Assembly: GCA_902462295.1 (NCBI GenBank)
Contig: CABQAZ010000036.1
Span: 1-9,487, forward strand
Source: an uncultured Clostridium sp.
Lineage (GTDB): Bacteria > Bacillota > Clostridia > TANB77 > CAG-508
Direction: 5' to 3'
DNA: 9,487 nt
Below are positions 1 to 6,441 of the stretch, piece by piece (within the stretch, counting starts at the first letter, position 1; each line of letters starts with the position of its first letter). Under the pieces are notes generated by a model. That model made no database searches and had not been told where the DNA came from. It worked only from the letters and a program-made list of their open reading frames with translations. Position numbers and translations under genes: made by a program.

Positions 1-633
1 GAAGATTGGGATTGTGAAGCTAGAAGATATTATTTTAATATAGTTGGAAAATATGGTATACAAGTACAAGCTATATTAAAAAAAGCGAGTAAATTAGATA
101 TAAAAACAATTTGTCCATTACATGGACCAATTTTAAAAGAAAACCTAGAACACTATATCCAAAAATATGATATATGGAGTAAATATGAAACCGAAAGTGA
201 AGGTGTATATATAGCATGTGCTTCAATACATGGAAATACATTAAATGTATGTGAAGAATTAAAAAATATCTTAGAAGAAAAAGGTGTAAAAAAAGTTGTA
301 TTAGCAGATTTATCAAAAGAAGATTGGGCTGAGGCTATTGAAGATTCTTTTAGATATGGCAAAATAGTTTTTGCATCAGCTACATACAATATGGGTATAT
401 TTACACCAATGAGAAATTTATTATTAAATTTAAAAGAAAAAAATTATCAGAATAAAAAAGTTGCAATTATAGAAAATGGAACTTGGGCACCTAATTCAGG
501 AAAATGTATGAAAGAAATTATTTCTACAATGAAAAATGTTGAAATAGTTGAACCAATAGTAACTATAAAGTCAACTTTAAAACAAGAAAATATTAAGCAA
601 TTAAATGAATTAGCAGAAAATTTATTAAAATAA
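1..633 (+). CDS. fprA: Flavodiiron protein (FprA-type A-type flavoprotein), 3' part
   Basis: Open from the first base in frame 1 to TAA at 631-633, so the 5' end lies outside the window; 210 residues are visible against roughly 400 for the family. The start of the visible part is the end of the metallo-beta-lactamase-like diiron domain, with CPLHGPIL (His at visible residue 41) matching the conserved C-terminal iron-ligand histidine region. After a linker comes a flavodoxin domain: an FMN phosphate loop ASIHGNT (residues 74-80), ATYNMGIFTPM (about 126-136), and a GTWAPNSGK segment where relatives usually have a glycine-rich FMN loop. The family reduces O2 to water (some members reduce NO) in the cytoplasm using electrons from rubredoxin. 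The rubredoxin gene begins 16 nt downstream, so the two are probably co-transcribed. Family assignment is firm; O2 versus NO preference cannot be read here. Confidence 0.9.
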   Translation, partial: EDWDCEARRYYFNIVGKYGIQVQAILKKASKLDIKTICPLHGPILKENLEHYIQKYDIWSKYETESEGVYIACASIHGNTLNVCEELKNILEEKGVKKVVLADLSKEDWAEAIEDSFRYGKIVFASATYNMGIFTPMRNLLLNLKEKNYQNKKVAIIENGTWAPNSGKCMKEIISTMKNVEIVEPIVTIKSTLKQENIKQLNELAENLLK

Positions 634-649
634 GAGAGGAGAATATAGT

Positions 650-787
650 ATGAAATATAAATGTACAATTTGTGGTTATATTTATGATGAAGAGGTTGAG
701 GGAGTGAAATTTGAAGATTTACCAGATGAATGGGTATGTCCATTATGTGGTGTTGGAAAAGATATGTTTGAAAAAGTTGAAGAATAA
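650..787 (+). CDS. Rubredoxin, short 45-residue form
   Basis: ATG at 650 preceded by AGAGGAG (635-641) with an 8-nt spacer, ending in TAA at 785-787; too short to stand out by length. It has both rubredoxin iron-binding knuckles, CTICGY (Cys5, Cys8) and CPLCGV (Cys30, Cys33), plus the family's FEDLPDEWVCPLCG core and a GKDMFEKVEE tail. At 45 residues it is about 7-9 shorter than typical 52-54-residue rubredoxins. The missing part is the loop between the first knuckle and the FEDLP segment, where others carry a GDPDNGIAPGT-like stretch. Compact rubredoxins of this length are known, for example from Desulfovibrio desulfuricans. It is a one-electron Fe(SCys)4 carrier and, given the adjacent flavodiiron gene, most likely its electron donor. 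Confidence 0.95.
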   Translation: MKYKCTICGYIYDEEVEGVKFEDLPDEWVCPLCGVGKDMFEKVEE

Positions 788-847
788 TTTATAATAGCAA
801 ATAATAAGTTACATGAAAATAATTTTAATTGAATTTTTATAAGAAAG

Positions 848-1019
848 ACTTGAAATATAAGCTTTTCATTACATCACTCAGTTTATTACAAAATTTAAGA
901 AATTCTAATTTGTTTTATGGGTTCTTTCCACTATCGTGAACTCTTACCATAAGACAGCAAAGAATTTCTAAAATTTTTACATGCACATTCGTAATTTCAT
1001 TCAAAGCTTATATTTCAGT
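848..1019. repeat. Palindromic repeat element, copy 1 (172 bp)
   Basis: This matches 8882-9054 in the same orientation with about 15 differences including one 1-base deletion (about 91% identity by hand alignment). The element is a nested imperfect palindrome. Outer arms TGAAATATAAGCTTT (851-865) and its exact complement at 1003-1017 give 15 bp. Middle arms AGAAATTCT (898-906) and AGAATTTCT (961-969) give 9 bp. Inner arms TTATGG (915-920) and CCATAA (947-952) give 6 bp, and GTTC (921-924) can pair with GAAC (938-941). The right outer arm lacks one A that copy 2 keeps. It lies 60 bp after the rubredoxin stop, where no separate terminator is visible, so as a long hairpin it may end that transcript. 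It has no credible reading frame. It could be a MITE-like non-autonomous element or a dispersed structured-RNA or REP-type repeat. Confidence 0.85.
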
Positions 1020-1071
1020 ATTTCTTTATATTAAATTAAATTATTATTTTGTATTAATAATAGCAAAATAT

Positions 1072-1099
1072 GGCAGATAATTTATTGATATTATCTGTC
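1072..1099. repeat. Small inverted repeat over the mgtA -35 region
   Basis: GGCAGATAAT (1072-1081) and ATTATCTGTC (1090-1099) form a 10-bp stem with one G-T pair and an 8-bp spacer. The right half covers the end of the -35 hexamer of the mgtA promoter, so it could be an operator. As RNA it is not followed by a T-run, which argues against a plain terminator. No regulator is known from the sequence. Confidence 0.5.
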
Positions 1100-1113
1100 T
1101 ATTATTATATAAT
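1085..1113 (+). promoter_or_regulatory. Probable sigma-A promoter of mgtA
   Basis: TTGATA (1085-1090), a 17-nt spacer, then a perfect TATAAT (1108-1113). Transcription would begin near 1120, leaving a leader of about 29 nt before the mgtA ATG. That is too short for an M-box riboswitch. The ribosome binding site AAGGAGG is at 1137-1143. Confidence 0.7.
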
Positions 1114-1148
1114 CATAACAATTAAAACCTATAAATAAGGAGGCACAG

Positions 1149-3755
1149 ATGAAGATAGAAAACAAAGAGATAGAATCAAACTTGAAAAGATACGCAAAGA
1201 TGGATAAACAAAATATATTAAAAGAATATAAAACATCAAGTGACGGACTAAGTTGTATTGAGATAGAAGAAAAGCAAGAAGAATATGGAAAAAATATTAT
1301 AGATATTAAGAATAATAAAACACTATTAAATAGATTAAATGAAGCATTTATAAATCCATTTAATATAGTATTAATATTAGTTGCTGGGGTTACTTTTTTT
1401 ACAGATGTAATAATTTCTGAAAATAAAGATTATTTAACATTTATATTAATTGTTGGTACAGTATTTATTTCTGCGATGATTTCTTTTTTTCAGCAAACAA
1501 GTTCTGATAAAGCTTCACAAAAGTTAAAGAAAATGATTTCAAACAAAATAGATGTAATAAGAGATGGAAAGCAAGAAAGTATAGATGTTGAGGAAATTGT
1601 ACCAGGAGATATTGTAAAATTATCATCTGGAGATATGCTTCCAGGAGATGTAAGATTTATAGAAACAAAAGATTTATTTATTGATCAGGCATCATTGACA
1701 GGAGAATCTAATCCAGTAGAAAAATTTTCTGAGTTAAAATTTGAAAATTTGGAATTTATTGAATTATCCAATATAGGATTTATGGGAACAAATGTAGTAA
1801 GTGGAAGTGCTACAGCAGTTGTTATTGGGACTGGAAATCAAACATATTTTGGGAGTATGGCAAAATCTTTATATAGTGTAAATGATAAAAACAGTTTTGA
1901 AAAAGGTGTAGACAGTGTAAGTAAATTATTAATAAAATTTATGGTTGTTATGGTTCCAATAATATTAGTTATCAATTTGTTTACTAAAGGAGACTGGTGG
2001 GATTCATTAATTTTTGCAATAACGATAGCAGTTGGGTTAACACCGGAAATGCTACCAGTTATTATGACATCAACTTTAGCAAAAGGTGCTATTGATATGT
2101 CAAAAAAGAAAACAATAGTAAAAAGATTAAGCAGTATACAAACATTTGGTGAAATGAATATTTTATGTACAGATAAAACAGGAACACTAACAGAAGATGA
2201 AATTATTTTAGAAAAATATATGGATGTGGATGGAAATGAAAGTAAAAGAGTTTTAAAACATGCATTTTTAAATAGTTATTTTCAGACAGGATTAAAAAAT
2301 TTAATTGATGTTGCAATTATATCAAGAGCAGAAAAAGAAAATATGAATATATTAAAAGAAACATATAAAAGAGAAGATGAAATACCATTCGATTTTTCAA
2401 GAAGAAGAATGAGTGTTGTTCTAAAAGATGAAAATGGAAAGCGACAATTAATATCAAAAGGAGCAGTTGATGAAGTAATGTCGATTTGTTCTTATATAGA
2501 TATTAATGGAACAGCAATAGAACTTACAGAAGAATTAAGAAAAAAGACTTATGAAGTATATGAAAAAAATAATCATGATGGATTAAGAATTGTAGCAATA
2601 GCTCAGAAAAATAACATACATGGAATTGAGAGCTTTGGAATAGATGATGAAAAAAATATGGTATTGATTGGTTTTGTTGGTTTTTTAGATCCTCCTAAAA
2701 AAAGTGCCAAAGAAGCTATAGTAGCCTTAGAAAAGCATGGAGTAAAAACAGTAGTATTAACAGGAGATAGTGAGGGAGTAGCTATAAATGTATGTGGAAA
2801 AGTAGGAATTCCAACAGAAAACTGTCTGACAGGAAAAGATATTGAAAAAATGACAGATGAAGAATTAAAATATAAATCAAAGAAATGTTATTTATATTCT
2901 AAGCTTTCTCCACTTCAAAAACAAAGAATTGTTAGAATTTATCAAGAACAAGGAAATACTGTAGGATATATGGGAGATGGAATAAATGATAGTCCACCAT
3001 TAAAACAATCTGATGTAGGAATTTCAGTAGATACGGCAGTTGATATAGCAAAAGAAACAGCAGATATTATTCTTTTGGAAAAAGATCTAAATGTTTTAGA
3101 TGAAGGAGTAATTACTGGAAGAAAGACATTTACCAATATATTAAAATATTTAAAAATGGCTACAAGTGGAAATTTTGGAAATATGTTATCAATTATAATA
3201 GCTAGTATATTTCTTCCTTTTTTGCCAATGCTTCCAATTCATATTTTAATACAAAACTTGTTAAATGACTTTGCACAAATAGGGATGCCATTTGATAATG
3301 TAGATAATGAATATTTACAAAAACCTAAAAAATGGAATACAGATGGATTAAAAAGATTTATGTTTGCATTTGGAACTATTAGTACAATTTTAGATATATT
3401 ATGTTTTGCTACATTATGGTTTGCTATGAAATTTAATACAATAGAAAAGGCTAATTTATTTCAAACAGGTTGGTTTGCATTTGGTATTATTTCTCAAACA
3501 CTAATTATTCATTTAATGAGAACATCTAAAATACCATTTATAACAAGCAGACCATCTAAACACTTAATAATTTCAACATTAGCTATTACAGTATTAACAT
3601 TAATAATTTCATTTACTAATATAGCTGTTATATTTGATTTAAGTAAATTACCTATTCAATATGGAGTTATTATTTTATTACTTATGATAATTTATGCTGT
3701 TATTATTCAGATTTACAAAAAAATATATTTGAAATTTAATAAAGAGTGGTTGTAA
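1149..3755 (+). CDS. mgtA: Mg2+-importing P-type ATPase (P3B, MgtA/MgtB family)
   Basis: 868 residues, close to the ~900 usual for MgtA. It starts at an ATG 5 nt after AAGGAGG (1137-1143). P-type ATPase landmarks appear in order: cation-ATPase N-terminal domain (about 10-75), first two membrane segments (about 70-115), actuator motif TGES (184-187), the TM4 PEMLP motif (299-303), phosphorylation motif DKTGTLT with Asp342, nucleotide-binding KGA (437-439), hinge TGD (538-540), and GDGIND (609-614). The C-terminal half has NLLNDFAQ (703-710) followed by MPFDNVDNEYLQKPKKW (713-729), which is the signature of Mg2+ transporters rather than Ca2+ or H+ pumps. Further hydrophobic segments fill about 740-858. 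It should sit in the cytoplasmic membrane and bring in Mg2+ at the expense of ATP. All catalytic residues are intact. Its own promoter lies just upstream. No mgtC or mgtR-like gene is adjacent. Confidence 0.93.
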   Translation: MKIENKEIESNLKRYAKMDKQNILKEYKTSSDGLSCIEIEEKQEEYGKNIIDIKNNKTLLNRLNEAFINPFNIVLILVAGVTFFTDVIISENKDYLTFILIVGTVFISAMISFFQQTSSDKASQKLKKMISNKIDVIRDGKQESIDVEEIVPGDIVKLSSGDMLPGDVRFIETKDLFIDQASLTGESNPVEKFSELKFENLEFIELSNIGFMGTNVVSGSATAVVIGTGNQTYFGSMAKSLYSVNDKNSFEKGVDSVSKLLIKFMVVMVPIILVINLFTKGDWWDSLIFAITIAVGLTPEMLPVIMTSTLAKGAIDMSKKKTIVKRLSSIQTFGEMNILCTDKTGTLTEDEIILEKYMDVDGNESKRVLKHAFLNSYFQTGLKNLIDVAIISRAEKENMNILKETYKREDEIPFDFSRRRMSVVLKDENGKRQLISKGAVDEVMSICSYIDINGTAIELTEELRKKTYEVYEKNNHDGLRIVAIAQKNNIHGIESFGIDDEKNMVLIGFVGFLDPPKKSAKEAIVALEKHGVKTVVLTGDSEGVAINVCGKVGIPTENCLTGKDIEKMTDEELKYKSKKCYLYSKLSPLQKQRIVRIYQEQGNTVGYMGDGINDSPPLKQSDVGISVDTAVDIAKETADIILLEKDLNVLDEGVITGRKTFTNILKYLKMATSGNFGNMLSIIIASIFLPFLPMLPIHILIQNLLNDFAQIGMPFDNVDNEYLQKPKKWNTDGLKRFMFAFGTISTILDILCFATLWFAMKFNTIEKANLFQTGWFAFGIISQTLIIHLMRTSKIPFITSRPSKHLIISTLAITVLTLIISFTNIAVIFDLSKLPIQYGVIILLLMIIYAVIIQIYKKIYLKFNKEWL

Positions 3756-3776
3756 TAGTAGTTTTTATGATATAAT
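3750..3776 (+). promoter_or_regulatory. Possible extended -10 promoter of pepC
   Basis: TATAAT at 3771-3776 with an upstream TG (3768-3769) makes an extended -10. TTGTAA (3750-3755) could act as a -35 but at a short 15-nt spacing, and it overlaps the mgtA stop region. No terminator is visible after mgtA in this 48-nt gap, so read-through from mgtA is equally possible. Confidence 0.45.
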
Positions 3777-3803
3777 AAAAAAACATAAAAGGAGTGAATA
3801 AAA

Positions 3804-5114
3804 ATGAAAGAAATAAGTAAAGAAAATTTAAAAAATATTGAAGATGAATACAAAGAAAATATTTCATATACTATTGCAAGAAGAGCACTAGCAAAAACAA
3901 AAATTAGTGATATATCAATAGTAAATGAACAAAACGAATTTACAAAAAGCATGTTTTCAATCGATTTAAAGACATTACCAGTAACAAATCAAAAAAGAAG
4001 TGGAAGATGTTGGATATTTGCAGGATGTAATGTAATTAGAGAAAAGATTGCACAAAAATATAATTTAAAAGATTTTGAGTTATCACAAAATTATATAGCA
4101 TTTTATGATAAGTTAGAAAAATGTAATTATTTAATACAAAATATAATTTCTTTAAAAGATAGAGAAAAAGATGATAGAGTATTAGATTATCTATTAAGTA
4201 CAGGAATACAAGACGGAGGACAATGGGATCTATTTGTAAATATAGTTAATAAGTATGGGCTTGTTCCTAAAAACGCATATCCTGAAACATTCCAAAGTTC
4301 TAACACAATGGAGGTAGATAATTTATTAAATAAATATATTCGTAAATTTGCATATGAAATAAGAAATGAAGAAATAGATATAGAAAATAGAAAAGAAAAG
4401 TGTATTAAAGAAATATATACTATATTATGCAGTTGTTTTGGAATACCACCAAAAACTTTCACATTTGAATATGTTGATAAAGATAAGAAGTATCATATTA
4501 TAAAGGATTTAACACCAATAAAATTCTATCAAGAAATAGTACCAATGGACTTAAATGATTATGTAAGTATAATAAATAGTCCAACAGCTGATAAAGCGTT
4601 TAATAAGGTATATACAGTAGATTACTTAGGAAATGTTATAGAGGGAAATGAAGTATTATATTTAAATTTAGATATAGAAAGATTAAAGGAACTTACAATT
4701 AGTCAGTTAAAAGATGGAGAGTGTGTATGGTTTGGTTCAGATTGTAGTAAAGCATCAGACAGAACAGGAGGAGTATGGGATGATGCTACATTTGATGTAG
4801 ACACATTGTTCCAAATAGATAGTAATATGTCTAAAGGTGCAATGCTTGATACAAGAGAAAGTGCAATGAATCATGCAATGGTAATAACAGGAGTTAATCT
4901 TGATAATGAAATTCCAACAAAATGGAAAATTGAAAATAGTTGGGGAGATGATGTTGCAAATAAAGGGTATTATGTTGCAACAGATACATGGTTTTCTAAA
5001 TTTGTATATCAAATAGTAGTAAATAAAAAGTACCTAAATGAAGAAGAGAGAATGATTTTGAATAATGAAAAAATTAGATTAAAACCATGGGATCCAATGG
5101 GAACTTTAGCATGA
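3804..5114 (+). CDS. pepC: Aminopeptidase C / bleomycin hydrolase (peptidase family C1B)
   Basis: 436 residues, the normal size for PepC. ATG at 3804 is preceded by AAAAGGAG (ending at 3794) with a 9-nt spacer. The papain-type catalytic set is present and in order: oxyanion Gln63 and nucleophile Cys69 in NQKRSGRCWIFAG, His357 in SAMNHAMVITG, and Asn378 in KIENSWGDD. The C-terminus DPMGTLA matches the conserved tail that, in the bleomycin hydrolase family, reaches into the active site and limits the enzyme to aminopeptidase action. There is no signal peptide, in agreement with the cytoplasmic hexameric enzymes of the family. It trims N-terminal residues from peptides for amino acid recycling. 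rdgB begins 9 nt after its stop, with the binding site GAGG overlapping the pepC stop codon, so the two are one translationally close operon. Confidence 0.95.
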   Translation: MKEISKENLKNIEDEYKENISYTIARRALAKTKISDISIVNEQNEFTKSMFSIDLKTLPVTNQKRSGRCWIFAGCNVIREKIAQKYNLKDFELSQNYIAFYDKLEKCNYLIQNIISLKDREKDDRVLDYLLSTGIQDGGQWDLFVNIVNKYGLVPKNAYPETFQSSNTMEVDNLLNKYIRKFAYEIRNEEIDIENRKEKCIKEIYTILCSCFGIPPKTFTFEYVDKDKKYHIIKDLTPIKFYQEIVPMDLNDYVSIINSPTADKAFNKVYTVDYLGNVIEGNEVLYLNLDIERLKELTISQLKDGECVWFGSDCSKASDRTGGVWDDATFDVDTLFQIDSNMSKGAMLDTRESAMNHAMVITGVNLDNEIPTKWKIENSWGDDVANKGYYVATDTWFSKFVYQIVVNKKYLNEEERMILNNEKIRLKPWDPMGTLA

Positions 5115-5123
5115 GGAAAAAAT

Positions 5124-5711
5124 ATGAAAGAAATTATAATGTTTTCGAGTAACAAAGGAAAAATAGCTGAAACACAAGAAATTTTAAAAGAGTTTAAAAT
5201 TATATCAAGTGAGGAATTAAAAATTGATATAGATGTCCAAGAAGATCAAAAGACATTTGAACAAAATGCGATAAAAAAAGCAGAAGCTATAGCAAAAAAA
5301 GTTGGTGGGATGATGTGTATAGCTGATGATTCTGGAATAGAAATAGAATATTTAAATGGATTTCCAGGAGTGAGTACAAAAAGATGGCATAAAGGTTCAG
5401 ACAGAGAAAAAAATATTGCATTAATAGAAAAAATGAATGGTGTACCAAAAGAAAAGAGAAAAATTAATTTTGTAACAGCTATTGCATTATCAGATGGAAT
5501 AAAGACAATATGTAAAAAAGGAATTATTTCAGGATATGTATCAGATAGTATTAGAGGAGAAAATGGATTTGGATTTGATGAAATTTTGGAATTAGAAAAT
5601 GGAAAAACTTTAGCTGAATTATCCTGTGAAGAAAAAAATAAGATAAGTGCAAGAAAAATTGCATTAGAAAAAATAAGAGAAGAAATAGAAAACAACCGAA
5701 AGTTATTGTAA
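5124..5711 (+). CDS. rdgB: XTP/dITP diphosphatase (RdgB/HAM1 family), slightly divergent
   Basis: 195 residues, normal for the family. The start at 5124 is 7 nt after GAGG (5113-5116), which spans the pepC stop. Family motifs: FSSNKGKIAE (7-16, nucleotide binding), TFEQNAIKKAEA (44-55), catalytic DDSGIE (68-73), GFPGVSTKRW (79-88), GENGFGFDEIL (145-155) and AELSCEEKNKISARKIAL (164-181). It hydrolyses non-canonical purine triphosphates (dITP, XTP) to monophosphate and pyrophosphate, which keeps deaminated purines out of DNA. Two family positions differ: the usual GFGYDPIF reads GFGFDEIL, and the usual ISHR reads ISAR (Ala176 in place of the base-contacting His). The catalytic acidic residues are intact, so the enzyme is probably active. 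The stop codon lies in the loop of its terminator. Confidence 0.9.
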   Translation: MKEIIMFSSNKGKIAETQEILKEFKIISSEELKIDIDVQEDQKTFEQNAIKKAEAIAKKVGGMMCIADDSGIEIEYLNGFPGVSTKRWHKGSDREKNIALIEKMNGVPKEKRKINFVTAIALSDGIKTICKKGIISGYVSDSIRGENGFGFDEILELENGKTLAELSCEEKNKISARKIALEKIREEIENNRKLL

Positions 5712-5735
5712 AATAACTTTCGGTTGTTTATTTTT
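5691..5735 (+). terminator. Rho-independent terminator of pepC-rdgB
   Basis: A perfect 17-bp stem: AACAACCGAAAGTTATT (5691-5707) pairs with 5712-5728 around a GTAA loop that contains most of the rdgB stop codon. It is followed by TATTTTT (5729-5735). The left arm is inside the rdgB coding sequence. Read on the minus strand the stem is also followed by a T-rich stretch (TTCTATTTCT), so it may serve the convergent gene as well, whose stop codon lies at 5734-5736. Confidence 0.92.
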
Positions 5736-6183
5736 ACCAACAGAAACCAGCCACTTTTTTCGTGAATGCCTGAAGCTGATTTGTACTGATCCTCACATTC
5801 AATGTCAGAGGACGGAAATGAGGTTTTCCAAAGAAATATTGAGCTTCTAATATGCTTTTACAGCCATGTTCATTTGCCCAATTTTTCCAATCATTTTCAT
5901 TGTCATCATATGAACGACTTAACTGAACTACCACATAATTTGGATTTTCAGTCTCAGACCAATAACGTCCTTTTACATATCTGTCATAGTGACGAGTAGA
6001 TATAAAATTTACAAAATTGGACTGAAAGTTATTGCCATCGAAATCAACGATGACATCATCTGACATCAACAGTTTTGACATTTCTCGCTTGGATGAGTGA
6101 CCTGCTTTGCTTGTGTCATACGCAACACCGGATGTGTTAAGTACTGCCATCACAATTTCCATTGCTTCTTCTGTTGTTTTCAT
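5734..6183 (-). CDS. Unrecognised 149-residue protein, probably horizontally acquired
   Basis: I do not recognise this family. The start at 6183 is chosen because AAGGAGG (6189-6195 on the complement) lies 5 nt upstream of it. The in-frame ATG further up at 6291 has no ribosome binding site and falls inside the gene's own promoter. The protein begins MKTTEEAMEIVMAVLNTSG, has no signal peptide or membrane segment, and ends KKVAGFCW. It has a likely helical N-terminus, a mixed middle rich in aromatic and charged residues (FISTRHYDRYVKGRYW, about 60-75), and a predicted strand segment near the end (HFRPLTLNVRIS, 122-133). G+C is about 38% over 5761-6180 by my count, against about 22-25% in sampled lines of the neighbouring ATPase gene. 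It uses CTG, CGA, TCC and GCG codons that its neighbours avoid. It has its own promoter and a structured leader, so it is likely a real, separately regulated cargo gene. Confidence 0.8.
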   Translation of the reverse strand: MKTTEEAMEIVMAVLNTSGVAYDTSKAGHSSKREMSKLLMSDDVIVDFDGNNFQSNFVNFISTRHYDRYVKGRYWSETENPNYVVVQLSRSYDDNENDWKNWANEHGCKSILEAQYFFGKPHFRPLTLNVRISTNQLQAFTKKVAGFCW

Positions 6184-6275
6184 ATTAGCCTCCTTAAAAA
6201 TATCTGGAGGCATACACAGAGCCTCCAGACAAAATAATTTTATCTGAATACTTGCTGTGTAAGTACTCAATGACA
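6184..6275 (-). promoter_or_regulatory. Structured 5' leader with complementary hairpin loops and a possible RBS-masking switch
   Basis: Reading the minus strand from the inferred start near 6275: hairpin A is GAGTACTT / AAGTATTC (6268-6261 with 6253-6246, one G-U) with loop ACACAGC. Hairpin C is a perfect 9-bp TCTGGAGGC / GCCTCCAGA (6229-6221 with 6211-6203) with loop TCTGTGTAT, followed by TATTTTT. The loops share a 6-nt perfect complement (ACACAG with CTGTGT), so they could kiss. A third hairpin, B (6246-6226, CAGATAAA / TTTGTCTG), overlaps both A and C and would compete with C. The 3' arm of C (GCCTCC) can alternatively pair with GGAGGC in the ribosome binding site (6193-6188). Hairpin C with its short T-run may also be an attenuator. 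The pairings are seen directly; the switching role is inferred. Confidence 0.6.
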
Positions 6276-6281
6276 ATGAAT

Positions 6282-6310
6282 ATTTTAACATATTTACATA
6301 AAGATGTCAA
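6282..6310 (-). promoter_or_regulatory. Sigma-A promoter of the minus-strand gene
   Basis: On the minus strand, a perfect TTGACA (6310-6305), a 17-nt spacer and TAAAAT (6287-6282). Transcription should start near 6275. The ATG at 6291 lies in the spacer and cannot be the start of translation from this promoter. Confidence 0.85.
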
Positions 6311-6387
6311 ATGCAGACATAGATATGAAAAAATTAATCAAAACCATTAACTAGTAACAAAAAAATAATAAATTTTCCCAAAAAAAC

Positions 6388-6416
6388 TTGTATTTTTGGT
6401 CATTTTGTAAGATAAT
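6388..6416 (+). promoter_or_regulatory. Probable promoter of the coupling-protein gene
   Basis: TTGTAT (6388-6393), a 17-nt spacer, GATAAT (6411-6416). It lies 26 nt before the upstream candidate ATG at 6442 and is divergent from the minus-strand promoter at 6282-6310. No clear operator was found between the two. Confidence 0.6.
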
Positions 6417-6441
6417 ATAAGAGAGTTTTAAATAAAAGGAA

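Noticed and set aside
447..743. Minus-strand 98-residue open frame
   Set aside because: It overlaps the flavodiiron and rubredoxin genes in antisense and has low-complexity composition typical of AT-rich shadow frames.
848..1019. CRISPR repeat or the two elements as array units
   Set aside because: Only two copies almost 8 kb apart, far longer than CRISPR repeats, and no spacers.
1020..1148. M-box riboswitch upstream of mgtA
   Set aside because: The space between the promoter and the ATG is too short and no M-box conserved elements are visible.
3804..5114. Mycoplasma-type genetic code (TGA as Trp) suggested by extreme AT content
   Set aside because: pepC ends at TGA where its conserved C-terminus ends, and tryptophans are encoded by TGG.
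5246..5740. Minus-strand 164-residue open frame
   Set aside because: It is antisense to rdgB, has no ribosome binding site, and the plus strand shows all RdgB motifs.
5802..5999. Plus-strand 65-residue open frame
   Set aside because: Shadow of the minus-strand gene, with no ribosome binding site and no promoter.
5734..6275. Type III toxin-antitoxin arrangement (RNA repeats, terminator, toxin gene)
   Set aside because: The leader has hairpins and a terminator-like stem, but no tandem RNA repeats, and the protein shows no resemblance to ToxN, CptN or TenpN that I can see.
6184..6275. Purine-type riboswitch, because of two hairpins with complementary loops
   Set aside because: There is no enclosing P1 stem and the conserved purine-riboswitch core bases are absent.
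6184..6291. Longer minus-strand reading frame starting at ATG 6291 (185 residues)
   Set aside because: It lacks a ribosome binding site, its ATG lies between the -35 and -10 of the gene's promoter, and its extra codons run through the leader hairpins. The start at 6183 has AAGGAGG 5 nt upstream.
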